64,000 bases of DNA from Kondoa malvinella (GCA_039545315.1 BCIM01000013.1:471801-535800); one strand, 5' to 3'; positions 47,493 to 60,201 are shown, counted from the first letter of the stretch. The notes: generated by a model from the letters alone, not told the origin. Program-made: numbers and translations.

Positions 47493-50400
47493 ATGTCTGA
47501 CCAGCCTGGTGTACGCTTTGCTCTTGCGGATGCCAGCCAAGTCAATGCGCTAGGTCGACCCAATCATCTGGTTGAGAGCAGCTCTGGCGGTGCTCGGCTT
47601 TCTTTGCTCGGCCCAAAAGCTAAAAGTGACAAGATGGAGCACTTCTTGGACCTTGCAGACGGCGTAGGTCTTGTTCTGCCAAATGTGTCTGTCCGTGGCT
47701 CAATGTGTCCATTTCAAAAAGTCTACCCGTCCGTCACCGAGCTCTGAAGAGATGCAAGCAGTGCGTCAAATACGTTTGCCTTGGGTGCATCCACATTGAT
47801 TCGATCTCATCTGTCCCAGCGTCTGGAAAGGAAGCGGTCAGAGTATGAAAAGCAACGGGAGAAGCAAAAGCTGGCGTTCGAAGCCCAGGTCCGTTGGCCT
47901 CATTCTGACCGTTCGCGTTCGCTCAAGTCATCAAAGATGAAAGCACTCCAAGCACAGCAAGAAGCTGAAGAGGCAGAATTGCTTGGCGCTACGCCTACAG
48001 CATCCGAATCTACACCTCATGTTTTGAAAGCCTCTATGGCGACATCAATGAGCGCGCCTGCAAGCCCGCCTCCTGCTGGATCTTCTTCTGGCTCAAGCTT
48101 GGAAGACTACTACCGCGAGGCTTCAGCGTCAGAGCGTGACGGCATGCTCAGCAACGGCAAGACCTCACGCTTTGCTCGCAGCAAATCGGGCAATGACCTC
48201 TTCGCCTTTGGACGAGGCAAGGACGGCTCCTCGTCTGGATCATCTTCCCCTGTGCAAGAGATATCGGCTTCTGCAAGTTCCTCTTCATTTGGCTCGACCG
48301 CAGTACCAAGCGCGATGACCATGAGCGAGATCATCGGTGGCACAACAGCCAATGGCGCCAGGAAAGCATTGCCGAAAAGTCTTCCAAGTAGTCGCCGCCA
48401 ATCGAAAAACGAAGAGGACAACCGGTCGATGGCGCACGCTTTTTCAAAGCTAGCTATGACAGAGTGAGAATATAAACCAGTGTTTGCATCATAAGTTCAG
48501 TATTGATTGCTTTGGCATTAGTCGCGACGGCAGAAGAGCAGCATCGGATGCTCCTTTGCTGACGAGCTTCTTGTTCGATGATGAATTGGACTCGGATCTA
48601 CACAGTAAGCCAGACGCTTGCTCGTCATGCGTAATTTCGTTGATCAGGCTGTAAAGCTTCGCTGGGAGGTCCTTGGAACGACGACGATAAATTCCCGATA
48701 CTAGTCCGCCGAGACAGCTTTCCTGGTATTGTAAGCGCCACTTCTTCTCCTTTATTTGGAATACTTATCCCCTCCGCCTAGCTTTCGGCTTCATCTGCCG
48801 CACTGGATCTGGCACCTTTGTCCCACACCTCACCCAAAGCCAATTACCGGCAAAGTGACAGTTCTCTAGCTTCGCGAGGCTCCGAATGGCCTTCCTTCGA
48901 GAGCTCTGCAGACCACGCACGACAGACTCAAGGTCTGCCTCCCGCTCATTCTTCTGCTCTCCAGCTGCAGTCGCCGCAGCAGTTCCGATCACCCTCGGTC
49001 TCCAAGTCAAACCATGTGCCTTCATCGCCTGTACACAATCTTGGCACTGGAAGTGGACGAACCTCGCCTGTGGTTGAATTCGGTAGCCCAGGGAAGCGCG
49101 CGGTTGGGCTTGGCATGTCGTCGACAGCTCCAAACAGCCCTCAGGATGCTCGATTTGGAAACAAGCGATCGAGTCTGGTTATGCCTTCCGCCGCGTCAAT
49201 GAGCAGTCCTTTCGCTACCGATTTGTCCGCTGCAGTGAGTGTTTTGTCTTGGAACTCTAGCAAGAATCTGACCCTTTGCCTGCCAGTTCGCAAGCCCAGG
49301 CTTCAGCCCTTACCAAGCACCCAACGCCGCAATGACTGGGAACCACCATCCTGAACATGGACTTCATGCTGCTCATCTCGAACCTCAGCAAGCTCGAATG
49401 TCAATGTATCAGTCTCAATCAAATCAGAACCGAGGATACAGTGGGCTGCCCAAAAGTGCCAATCAAGCTAGTGTTGGCAGGAGGATGGATGATGATGTGA
49501 ACCGGTTTGCGGGATTGCGTCTTGAAGATCTGCAGGGCGACATGGCTTCGCTATGCAGAGACCAACATGGGTGTCGATTTCTGCAGCGCAAGCTCGAAGA
49601 AGGCAACCCCGACTATCGAGACATGATCTTTTCCGAGATCTACCCACATTTCGCTGAACTCATGACCGATTCCTTCGGCAACTACTTGGCCCAACGATTG
49701 CTTGAATTTTCGACCGACGAGCAGAAGAACATTCTCATCGACAGCATTCATAATGATCTGGTCAACATTTCGCTGAACATGTCAGTCATCTAAACCTAAG
49801 TCTTGGCTGTCGCTTATCTGATTTTGTGGATCCGCAGACATGGGACGCGAGCAATTCAACGGCTTGTCGACCACTTAAACACTCCACGACAGATCCAATC
49901 ACTCGTCAATGCCCTTCATCCACATGTTGTTCTCTTGATCAAAGACTTGAATGGCAATCACGGTCGGTCTCACGCTAGCAGCTCACTCATGATGACTGAT
50001 CAAATTGCCAATGGTCTCCAGTCGTGCAAAAATGCTTGAATTCGCTAAAACCGGAAGAAAATCAGTTCATCTACAACGCAGTAGCTGAAAACTGCGTCGA
50101 AGTCGCTACTCACCGTCACGGCTGCTGTGTGCTGCAGCGATGCCTAGATCATGCGACTGAAGCTCAACGTGTTCAATTGGTAACTGAAATCACCTATCAA
50201 TGCCTCACTCTGGTTCAAGATCCGTTCTCGAACTATGTCGTCCAATACTGCTTGGAATTCGACCGCCGATTCGTGGGAGCCATCATCAGACAGTTTCAAG
50301 GCAACGTATGCGCTCTAAGCTGTCACAAGTTCAGCTCCAATGTGAGTATCGTCACCGATGCCGCTACGGCTTAACGACAGGAGACTGATATTGCTTGTAA

Positions 50401-50974
50401 CAGGTGATTGAGAAATGCTTGCGAGTCGCTGAGCCGGACGGAAAAAGGCTCCTCATTAGTGAAATGCTGGAACGTGGTCGCTTGGAACGCCTTGTCAAGG
50501 ACAACTTTGCCAACTATGTTGTCCAGACAGCTTGTGACTTTGCGGAACCGGTTCAACGGGAACAGCTGGTGTCGCAAATCAGGCCTCTGTTGCCTATGAT
50601 TCGTAACGTACATGCCAGCATCTTGCAGTATTGGCCGTAACCTCATCTGCGCTGGTTGGCTTTCTTAGACTCCCTACGGCAAACGTATAGCTGCTCGTAT
50701 ACAAAGAGGTCCTCAACCTCAAGGTCCTGGCCGCTTCGTTCCGTACCACTCGATGAGCGGCGCGTTTGCTTACGGGCCACCAAACGGCGCAATGCCGTAT
50801 GGCCATTCGCAACATCACATTCAAGACGGATATCTTCCTCCTCAACAGAGATCCTTTAGCTTGGGCGCACCTGCACAACTTTCAAATTCCGTAGGGGCAT
50901 TCCTGCCCTTCGCGCCTCAAGAGTACTCTGCACAACAATCGCCAAACACTGGCTTCGGCCCTACATTCATGTGA
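47493..50974 (+). CDS. Pumilio-family RNA-binding protein (eight PUF repeats)
   Basis: Translational regulator binding 3' UTRs. The long N-terminal half (MSDQPGVRFALADASQ at 47493) is Ser/Pro-rich and disordered. The C-terminal half holds eight PUF repeats, core helices in order: GCRFLQRKL, GNYLAQRLL, GTRAIQRLV, GNHVVQKCL, GCCVLQRCL, SNYVVQYCL, SSNVIEKCL, ANYVVQTAC. The recognition residues at repeats 8, 7 and 6 (NY..Q, SN..E, NY..Q) predict a UGU core, as for most PUF proteins. Several introns fall inside the repeat domain, one of them between repeats 3 and 4 regions near 49780-49840. The Gly/Pro/Gln-rich tail ends NTGFGPTFM. Confidence 0.9.
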
Positions 50975-51473
50975 ATACAGCAGCATCAGCACCAAAACCG
51001 ACACGTCATCAGTCATACATCTTTCATGCCAAAAAAAACACAAACCCCTCGCAATAGCTTGATCATTTGCAGCACACAATTTTGTGTCTTTGGACAGCTC
51101 ACTCGCTCGCCAAAGCTACAACTCTGCCCAACATTGCGACCTGGAACTTGTATTGGTTGTACTTATTCACGCATGGGCATTATGGACCTCAAAGGCTACG
51201 GGTGTCGTGTTCGCCTGCCCGGCTTGGTCTTTCATTGTACACGTATTTTCACTCGCATAGTCATCAAGCGGTGCTTTGCACTCATATCAATTGTTGCTTC
51301 GCGTTGTCCTCAATATAGACATCCGTTTTCAGATTTTACAAGTAACCACCACAAGATCCCAGGTCTCCTGTCTCGAGATACCCTACCTTGCTTGAACGTT
51401 GTAGAATTGTTCGGTCTCTCACTTCCACCTCATTCCCGTTCGAGTGTTTCCCGGTCGAGCACACTACTACAGC
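50975..51473. other. Intergenic region
   Basis: 499 bp between two plus-strand genes. It begins with an A-rich stretch at about 51030-51042 and otherwise shows no supported gene. It should contain the Pumilio 3' UTR and the promoter of the downstream gene. Confidence 0.4.
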
Positions 51474-53207
51474 ATGAGCACAAAGGCAAAAGCCAAGAAC
51501 AAGAGCAAGGCGGGCGTTGTCGCGCAAAAGGTGCCAGAAGCTACTTTGCGCTACTACAAGGAATGTCTAGAGGTGTGGATCCTTTGCAACCGTGCAAAGC
51601 TATCCGCTAAAAGACGCGTCATGAATGATTGACAGCTGCTGCTGGTGCCTGACATTGACGACCTCATACTACCAGCAGAAGACCTTTTGCGACCCAGAAC
51701 AGATGCACGCAAGATAAATGGCCCAGCGGAAACCTCTTTACGCCAAGCATCGCCTAAAAGACGCAAGATTGAACAAGAGAATAGCTCTCGACTGCACAGC
51801 GTGGTCGCCAACTCCTCGTCCTCATATGAGCCTCTAGGGAAGGTTGCAAAGGCAAGGAGAGGAAAGGCTTCCCCTATACAGTAAGTCGCCGAGTCCAGTA
51901 GTTGGTGACCTTCAGCGACTCACCAATCTCACGTTACCAGGCCGAATACTGCTGCGATTTTGGACAGCTCAGGTCTCTCCGAGGTTGCTAAGGCCGAAGC
52001 TCCCGAGCAAGTAATAGACGCAGCCCCTTCGCCAAGCGGTGCTGCTACCTTGAAGGTCCCTCAAATGGGACTGCCAATCGAAGATCAACCTGTTTCGTCA
52101 GATCCAGTACCTGAGATGGCGCCGCGAGCAGAACTCAGGCCATTCGCAACACACACCGGGCAAATGAATACAGACTCTCGGCCAATCGAGACAGTTGAAG
52201 CAAAGGACGCAAGGTCCAATCCTGTCGAACCAGCCTTCAATCGGGAAAAGCTGAAAGCCCTATCGCGCATGTGAGCTTCCAAGCCCTCTACGCGACAATT
52301 AACTCATAGTGGTTACCCACGCATACACAGCGCTCGAGCAAAAGGTCGCACGCTGAAGCACGCTGGTGACGCCAGATTACGTTCTCCGGCAACAGGCAAC
52401 AGACCTTCGCCCGAAAGCTATCAGCTATGTGTCTTCGAGCAATGCGATTCACTTTTGCTCTATGTATATTCCTTCTGGTGCGACGACCTGCTCAACGGTC
52501 GTACCGATTCTCTGGGCCGATATACGAAGCCTATACCGGATGTTCGTAATTGGAGTACTATTGGGGGCTTAGCGGTAGTAGTGAGACAACGTGCAGAACA
52601 GGAGCGTTTGAGCGCGATTGTGTCCCTTTTGTAAGCTATGCAGCGCTGTTCTGCTCCGTCGGCTGACGTTTGCTGGCATAGGAACTTGGTGGAAGCCCTG
52701 ATAGAGCAACACATTCAAGCTCAAGAACGCCGCAACCTGTATGCACTCATCAACAGTCCCACTACAGCGCGCAAAGTCGCCAGCCAACCTCCTAACGGGT
52801 CACTTAACGGAAGCACACCCGAATCTTCAGCAGCCTCCCCGATCACCCACAATCTACCGCCTGATGCCGCAAACCGGAGCACGGTGAAGGCACAAGACGG
52901 ATTCCTGGCTCATTCGCTGAAAATGGAAAAGATTGCAAAGCTGCTCTCCGACTCTCAAGACATTCTGTCCATCGCCTCTCTGCAACAAGAGCATAAGCTG
53001 CCAGAGTTAGCGCGGATATGCACGACTTCCGAAACACGGCGTAGAACAGTCGCTGAACCGAAGCAGCCATGGCGCTTCGCCTGGGGTCTAGAAACCGACG
53101 CTTCACATAGCATGTTGTGCCAAGCTGTTTGTTTCGGCAGGGCCTTGATTGAGCAGCTCGCGCTTCAAAGGGGCCTGGACTACAAAACGACATGGTCAGA
53201 GGACTGA
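51474..53207 (+). CDS. Unrecognised basic protein, probably nuclear
   Basis: Start MSTKAKAKNKSKAGVV at 51474, a Lys-rich leader. Exon 1 (ATLRYYKECLE) joins after a short intron to LLLVPDIDDLILPAEDLL. Then come a bipartite basic patch (SPKRRKIEQ), a disordered acidic/Pro region, and ALSRIARAKGRTLKHAGDARL. The most structured part is SYQLCVFEQCDSLLLYVYSFW followed by GRYTKPIPDVRNWSTIGGL, and helical segments LVEALIEQHIQAQERRNLY and FLAHSLKMEKIAKLLSDSQ. The LKHxxD followed by a helix is faintly like the AF4-type C-terminal homology domain, but I do not rely on it. Four or five introns. Family and function unknown to me. Confidence 0.65.
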
Positions 53208-54884
53208 TATGGGGATGCCGAATTGATTGAGAAGGTGGCTAAGTACGCCGAGTGTAGGTTATAGGCTGCTCTTCTGTGTATGTAATATCTGCGAACGCTG
53301 CTGGAATGCGGTCTATGCATCACGCAAGTACCCAGCATTCTGGTTCATGCACAAGATGAACAGCTACACTGATCTTGGATGCTCACATACAGACAGAGAA
53401 AGTAAGTAAGCCGCGAACGGTTTCTGCAATTGCGGAAGAAGGGCATTCCAATTCAGATCGAATGCGAGAAGTCGATCCTTGATTAGTCCGAGCGACGCTC
53501 GTCGCGGGTGTGCAGGCAATGAGCGAGACACAGACATGCACTAGAGGATTCATTTCAAACTGAGACAGACAGGAGAACGGGTTTCGCAATAGCACAGGGC
53601 ATCGGAGATGTTTTGGCGCGGGAAAGCAGCAATCTAAGGACAAAACCCACTAAACCAAAGCTACTCGAGCATGTTTGATCAACAATCGTCTAACATGGTC
53701 ACCACAATGTCTCGAATTATCATTTATGCTTATTATCAGATGCCTGTAAGAAAATCCTGGATGAAGTCGACCGTCCGCTCCGGAGGCCAACTTTCATTCG
53801 CTGAGATACTAGGAAGGGTCGCTTGAGCTCCGACCGAGGGGGCGGCCAGGGTACAACGTTGAGGGAAACAGGTGTTTGTAGTGAGTAGAGGCGGTCACTG
53901 TGTGTGTCGAAGGGCAGACAGAAGCCAAAGTCACATGGCGAGTGAAACACGTGACCCGCAGACCGCTCCATGACCAAATTGTTCTCCTCAAGCCTTGTAC
54001 AGGTAGTCTCTCGGTATATGATGACAGCCTTGGTGCGCACATCGGTAGCGTGCTGAGACTTTTAAATTGCAAAAAGGTCTGCTTCCATTCAAGCGATTCT
54101 TCCCGGAAAGTCGCCAAGCGCAGTCGGTAAGTGTCAGGGTAAACCCTGACCACATGTCTGACTTTCCCGACCTTTTTGCTGAATTTCAGCTTCACCTTTG
54201 TCCAACTTCCTTGTTTGTCAGTACTGTTTATTTCAATACGTCTTCATTGGTACTGCAACCCACTCTTGTCTGGCAACGAGCTAAGTCACCCGCAAGCGCC
54301 TCACCGATATACACATACAATACCACAAAGCTGGACAGGTCAGGTAGCTTTGTGATATCTGCTGTATGGTAGAGAATATGTACTGAACACTGAGGAAAAA
54401 AAGTCAAAAAAGCTTTGTGAAGAACCGAACATAATGTCCTTTTCTGAATCCTGATGCTCTTTTGAGTCAGCATTTTTCGTGACATGACCGAGATACTGAT
54501 AGCTTACAATCTATCATTCGCAACGATATAGTGCGTGTGTGCGTTTCAACGGTCATCAGCTCAAATTGTCTCCTGTTTAGCTTGACGGTTGAGGGCAGTC
54601 ACGTTTTGGCCGAGCTGGCAGACAAGACTGTCCTGTCAGATACCTCACGCACATTTTGGACCTATACACAAGACTAAGGTGAACGACCGCAGTTCATTCG
54701 CTTCTGAAGACGTCCAATAGACTGGAGATCGTTGTATTACGGTGAAACAACTGACGACGGGCTTAGAGCCCTTGTAAAAACAGTACTGAGCTGGCCGAGC
54801 CCTTGGAAAGACTTCACAACGCGAATTCTTGACAAGGAAAAGAACATCGATGTTGCTTTACGTCATTTTACTGCGATCAAGAGT
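53208..54884. other. Gene-poor intergenic stretch
   Basis: About 1.7 kb with only short overlapping frames, such as 53809-54195 minus and 54067-54372 plus. None has a recognisable motif, conserved composition or good splice signals. AT content rises towards 54400 and beyond. I see no RNA gene. Confidence 0.5.
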
Positions 54885-55365
54885 GCTTAAGTATTTTCTT
54901 TTGGTCCAGTGGTGTTTTTGATTGATCTTTGTCACTGATATCTCGCAAGACACTGCAACTCAAATATTGCAGCTCTACACTCAGTATAATCATGCGAGCT
55001 GATAGGTGATTGATTGCTTACTTACAAATACTTGACCGAGCATAGCGTCTAAACACCGGAAAATGTTCTTGCCGCTTGTGATAGGGCTGTGTCGTCAACT
55101 ACTAGGGCAAATCGTGATCTCAAAAAGGAATATAATCTTAACTGATAAGGTCAAAATGTTTGACGGACTAGCTGTGTCGAAGAATGATGGTTTGTAGGCT
55201 CATCAGCTTGTTCTGCTTCTCTACTGACAAGATTTCCAGTATGTCCAGATTACATAGGTTTTGCTTGGCCGATTGTATCTGAGGTGGAAGGTAAATTACT
55301 AGTATTCTGACTGTTGTATTATTCCGCAGTATCAATCAAACACACTGGACCAAAAATACTTAAGC
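54885..55365. mobile_element. MITE-like element with ~40-bp terminal inverted repeats
   Basis: The left end (54885-54926) reads GCTTAAGTATTTT, then TTGGTCCAGTG and GATTGAT. The right end (55331-55365) is its reverse complement: ATCAATC, CACTGGACCAA, AAATACTTAAGC, with a few 1-3 nt indels. The 481-bp element has no coding capacity, as expected for a non-autonomous DNA transposon. I do not see a clear target-site duplication, and the superfamily cannot be told from these ends. Confidence 0.7.
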
Positions 55366-55833
55366 CCTCTTTATCGCAGTAGAATGACCCAATTCAACAG
55401 ATGTCGTCAAAATTCTCATAAATCGCAGAAAAAATACTTCGTACGAGCTCACACAAGCCAGAAGAATTTTTGCTTGCAGATATAAGGGTCACAAGTCTCG
55501 ATCACCGCTGTCGTGCGTCTTTTGTACCAGAGGAGTACAAAATACATGTGATACGATAGCTGTCACTACTCTATCCCCTGCCATTACTGAACATTGCTCA
55601 CACACAGTTATAGTTCGTGAGACGTTAGCCGAAAGTCCACGCCTACAAGGTGTGATCAACAGCGTCCAATTGAATTGACTTTGTCCGTTGCACAGGAGGA
55701 AATAAGCGGGTATCAGAACAATCCGCAGCAAACGGCTGCATCAACAAATTGCATATAGATCAAAACATAAAAAGGGCAGTAGCTCAGAAGAAAAATACTT
55801 ATTTGTAGACATGCACGTCGTCGGTCTGTGACG
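55366..55833. other. AT-rich flank between the MITE and the first LTR
   Basis: Contains two further AAAAATACTT stretches (near 55432 and 55793) that resemble the tip of the MITE inverted repeat, but no matching partners. The one frame on the minus strand (55489-55731) has no recognisable motif. Confidence 0.4.
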
Positions 55834-55961
55834 TGGCGGGATTGTTATCACTTCTGCAGTAGTCTCTTGTTCTCAACCATCTAACAAGAGACTGCTGTAG
55901 GTATGTTGTACACTAGACACAGTGCAATGTAAACCATCTAACAAGAGACTGCTGTAGAACA
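55834..55961 (+). repeat. 5' LTR of E1
   Basis: 128 bp, TGGCGGG to ...GAACA. Its start is set by the shared sequence with the E4 LTR (61767). Internal tandem units at 55875-55900 and 55932-55957 are identical 26-mers. A 5' arm (55856-55871) is complementary, with few mismatches, to the end of each unit. Confidence 0.85.
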
Positions 55962-55982
55962 GGGTTATGAAGCCTCGTGCCT
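55962..55982 (+). other. Primer-binding site of E1, half-tRNA(iMet) type
   Basis: GGGTTATGAAGCCTCGTGCC directly follows the LTR. It is close to the E3 and E4 sites (GGTTATGAGCCTCG). The complement GGCTCATAACC matches the anticodon stem-loop of fungal initiator tRNA-Met, so priming would use an internally cut tRNA as in Drosophila copia. E1 has one extra A compared with E3 and E4. Confidence 0.65.
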
Positions 55983-56295
55983 AGAAGCTTTGCAATTCAT
56001 TACCAATTCAGCTTCAGCAGACAAGTCCCAGAGACCCGTCACGCTTCGCTATAGCAGCTCTTTCGCTTCTAGCCAGACTAGTCAAGCTCCTCAGATCACC
56101 ACCGTGTCGTAGCGTCGCTCGACAAATCAGCGCAAAAGTCTGTTGTCTTCAAAGTCGACACATCGAGTCTAGCCAGCCTAGACGACTTTCATACGTCCCT
56201 GAGACGTCTATCTTCCAGTCCACTGCTCACGCCGTCCTTCGTGCGTCCATCTGTCGACTTTTCGCTCAACTCCGGGAGAGGATTTCAATTTCGCC

Positions 56296-59200
56296 ATGTC
56301 AGACTTTCATCATGCTACCTTCGACGAGAGCTCTCAGCAACCTCGTCGCACACCTACTTTGGCTTATAGCAACTATGAAGAATGGCGACGAGCTATTATA
56401 TCAGACCTTCACAAAGTATCGGGATGGGAACTTTGCAATGGCACAGAGGTCGCACCAATAGCAAAAGAGGATGATCCGCCTACCTTGGTCTACAACAGGG
56501 AAAGAGACTGGAAGAAATTGAACCAGGCCGCAATCGGAACGATCCAGGCGACCTTGGACGCTTCCAACTTCGAACTTGTCAGAGAATCTGACAACTGCCA
56601 GAGAAGTTTGGATCGAATTAGAAAGCAAGCATCGACAGACATCTGTAGGAAGGACCTGCAATCTTCTCGATTCCCTCTTCTCGCTGCCATACACGACCAA
56701 CCTGTCTACTTTCGGCAGAGCAAAGTCGCAGATTATGGCTACCTTCAGAGCGTCTCTACCCAAAGGCTACACTCTCGACAACCTTTGCAACCTCATCCTC
56801 TCGCTGTCAATCATACGCGAGCTGCCCGACAAGTTCTCCTCTGTCCGGACTACTTTCATCACTTCATCCGAGATCAAGATCCAAGATGTTCTCTCAGCAC
56901 TGGATGCTGTTCAAGCTCAAGCGGATTATGAGGAGAAGAAGGATACGGATTTGGTCGATGCTTCCTCTACATCATCTCTTCCTCGCGATCAGCCAATTCC
57001 TCTTCGAACTTTCAAGTGTCAAGTTCACTCTTCGAACTCACACACCTTTGCCGATTGTCAAGAGTACAAGTCCTTCCTTCAGTACAAGCAGGATAAGGTA
57101 GCGGGTCGAGGTGCTTTTGGTCAAAGAGGTCGATGTGGTCGAAGAGGTGGTAGAGGTGGAAATCGCTTGCCGTCTACCCAGAACGCAAATGCTGCTCAAG
57201 ATGAAGAAGTCGATCAGTCTGCGAACTTTGTTCACCATCCGAACCAGTCAGCTGCGTCTTTACTCTCCTTCGCTTTCAATGCTCATGCTCAATCTCTTCC
57301 TATCGCCAATTCAGGAGCTAGCATGTCGATGACTCCACACAAGTCTTGGCTAGTGAATGCGAGAGACAAGAGGGTGCAAGTTAGAGTAGCTTCTGGAAAT
57401 GTGATCCATTTCGGAGTTGGAAGGCGATGTGGTGTTTCAACCCATCATCAACGGCAGAAGGCTTCGTCCTTACACCATCAAGAATGTCCTCTATGTCCCT
57501 GCTCTGCATGCTTCTCTGCTCTCTGTGTTATCGTTGACACGCACTGAAGGTGTACAAGTCTCGATCAAGGGTTCTGTCTTTTCTTTCTTCAGCTCTGCCA
57601 AGGACCTTATGTTTACTGCAACGGCCACCTCTCGGCTAGCTCATCTCGATGGCTACGTCTTGTCACCTCAAAGTGCTTACTCGGCGTTGCCAGCAAGCAA
57701 ACTCGACATGGAGCTCTGGCATAGAAGGTGCTGCCACATCAGCCAAGAGCGTATCAAGAAAGCACAAACCAAAGAGCTCGTCCTAGACCTCAAGATCTCA
57801 CCTTCCGTGCATGGGGAAAACCAAGATTCTTGCGAAATATGCATTGCCGGCAAATCACACCGATTACCCTTTCCTCCGACCGAATCGAAGCACACTTCAG
57901 ATGGTGTTATTGTCTCTGACCTCAAAGCACCTCTCATCCAATCCAGAGAAGGCTATCACTATTGGGCAAATTTCACTCATGAACAAAGTGGATACAGATA
58001 CCACGCTTTCCTGAAAAAGAAGTCAGAACTACCTCGGCACTTTCAGATGTTCTACGAGTTCTGCTCGACGCAAAGCAACATCAAGATCAAAGTGCTCAGA
58101 GATGACGCTGGAGGAGAATACATCTCAAATGTGCTTGAAACTTGGCTCGCCTCGAAAGGCATTGTACATCAAAAGACGGCGACCGCATCTCCTCAACAAG
58201 ATGGCATGTCTGAACGTGGTCATCGAACGGTCGAGAATGCTGTCACATGTATGCTTCAAGAGTCAGGACTACCGACAAATCTTTGGCCTGAAGCAGTCCG
58301 CTGTTTCGAATTTGTGTCGAATCGCATGCCATCTTCAGTCAGAGCGATGACGCCTTATGAGTCTTTCTTTGGCCGCAAACCTTCAGCAGCTCGCTTCCGT
58401 GTTTTCGGCTCCATTGCATACGCTCACATAATGAAGGACAAGCGAAAGACTTTTCAGGCGAAGATGACAAAGTGCTACATGATCGGTTACGCAGCCAATG
58501 TCAAAGCCTGGAGACTCTATGATCCTGTCAAGAAAGTAATCATCGAGTCTCGAGACGTCCTTTTCGACGAACGGCCACCTATCATTGCTCGAAATCATCC
58601 GATCAAACTTTTTGAGCTCACCGAGAAACAGCCAGTTCCAGGGGAGGTTGATCAAATACAACAAGTAGAGCCCTCAGTTCTTGAAGAGGAAGCGCAAGTT
58701 CCGCGTCCAGCTACACCAGAAGTAGATCCTTTGCCTCGCTCTGCTCGAACTCGCCAGGCTCCAGGGGAGAATTGGAGAGTGCAACACGCGGAACAATATC
58801 GCAATCCAGCTCCTAGATCAAGACAGCCGACCGCATCAGCAGAACCTGAACCTGCTCAACCTGAACCTGTTCAGATTGACCAAGCAGTCAAATCTCATAC
58901 GCAGCTAGACCTCTCTGACTCGGACAGTGACAGCTCAGCCAACCACGTCGATGCACTTTCACTCAAGCGCACCTTCGCTCAAGTTGTAGCAGGCAAGCCG
59001 GTCGCCCCAGGCTCTTGTCTCCCGTCAATGTCTTCGGACAACGCTGAGCCTATGAGTGATAGACCGGCAGGTATTTCCGTCCGCGGTATGCCTCTGAGCC
59101 CTAAGACTACTTCAGGGCACCCGAGTTTGGATCCTGTCGAAATCACAGCAAATGCCTTCGCAGCTGTAAACGGCGATCCAGTTACTTGGAAAGAATGCAT

Positions 59201-60078
59201 GTCACGGCCAGACCGTCAGAAGTGGATTGATGCGGCTAAAGAACGTCACGATGCGCTGTTGAAACAGCAAGTATACGAGCTCGTCGACAGACCTAAAGAT
59301 CGCAAAGTCCTTAGCAACAAGCCAGTCTTTGCTATCAAACCTGATCGATACCAAGTTCGTATCGCTGCCAAAGGCTTCGGGCAGATCTATGGTCAAGATT
59401 TTGAAGAGACTTTCTCGCCTGTCGCGGCATCAGACTCGGTCCGCATGCTGCTATCGCTCGCAGCAATACTAGATCTACATGTACATCAAGTCGATTACTC
59501 CCAAGCGTACCTCAATGCACCGCTTGACAAAGTCGTCTACATGGAACAACCCGAAATGTGGCATGACGGCACATCAAAGGTCTGCAAGCTGCCCAAGAGC
59601 ATCGACGGCCTCAAACAGTCAGGGCGTCAATGGCATCTCGTTCTCAAAGACATGCTCGACAAACTCGGCTTCAAAGTCGTGCTATCACTTCCGTCCTGCC
59701 ATGTCATGCGCCAGGACGATATCTTCTTTGTCTTACCGATCATCTTCGACGACAAGCTGCTGATATGCAACGACTTGGCGACAATCCAAAGAGTCAAAGC
59801 AGAGTTCAACAAAGCGTTCAAATGCAAGGATCTAGGCGAGGTCACCTCTTTCGGCGGTATCAAGATCGAAAGAGACAGAAAGAACAAGACCATGTCGTTA
59901 TCATCACACGACTACGTCACGTCGAAAAGCTGTTGCGTCGGTTCAATATGCAAGACTCGCGTCCTTGCAAGACACCAATGCCAGAAGGTCTTCAGCTTGA
60001 GAAGGACATGCCTGCAACTGTGAGAGAGAGTGAGTACATGTATCAAGTATATCACGGGGTATCTCGGGTGAACCGGAG
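56296..60078 (+). pseudogene. E1 gag-pol, frameshifted and truncated
   Basis: Gag starts MSDFHHATFDES at 56296. Comparison with E4 shows frame changes near 56573 and 57415, and the pol frame breaks again near 59925. Recognisable parts in order: gag helices (NYEEWRRAIISDLHKVSGW), an RGG-rich stretch with a C-x2-H-x4-H-x4-C knuckle (CQVHSSNSHTFADC), protease IANSGAS where DSGAS is expected, gag-pre-integrase (WHRRCCHISQERI), integrase (DDAGGEY, GMSERGHRTVENAV), and reverse transcriptase (VFAIKPDRYQVRIAAKGF, QVDYSQAYLNAPL, FDDKLLICND). It ends in KTPMPEGLQLEKDMP in another frame. The loss of the protease Asp plus three or more frameshifts means it cannot be autonomous. Confidence 0.9.
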
Positions 60079-60201
60079 TGTGGTAAAAGAGGGGATTTTG
60101 TATTCTGGAGATCTTCATCCAAGTATTGATAGAAGATCTCCAGGTGATTAGTCTGCTACACAATGCATCCAAGTATTGATAGAAGATCTCCAGCATTCAC
60201 A
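60079..60201 (+). repeat. 5' LTR of E3
   Basis: 123 bp, TGTGG to ...TTCACA, followed at once by the primer site. Identical 27-nt units at 60117-60143 and 60167-60193. A 12-nt arm CTGGAGATCTTC (60105-60116) pairs perfectly with GAAGATCTCCAG at the end of either unit. Confidence 0.85.

Larger units (their letters stand above)
55834..60078 (+). mobile_element. Ty1/copia retrotransposon E1 (3'-truncated, degenerate)
   Basis: 5' LTR 55834-55961, tRNA primer site, leader to 56295, then gag-pol. Integrase lies upstream of reverse transcriptase, which places it in Ty1/copia. The element stops at 60078, where the LTR of E3 begins, just after the reverse transcriptase; RNase H and the 3' LTR are missing here. 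It is the same family as E4, by LTR and gag similarity. Confidence 0.9.

Noticed and set aside
53809..54195. 128-residue minus-strand ORF in the gene-poor region
   Set aside because: No motifs, no conserved composition, overlapped by ORFs on the other strand. Likely chance.
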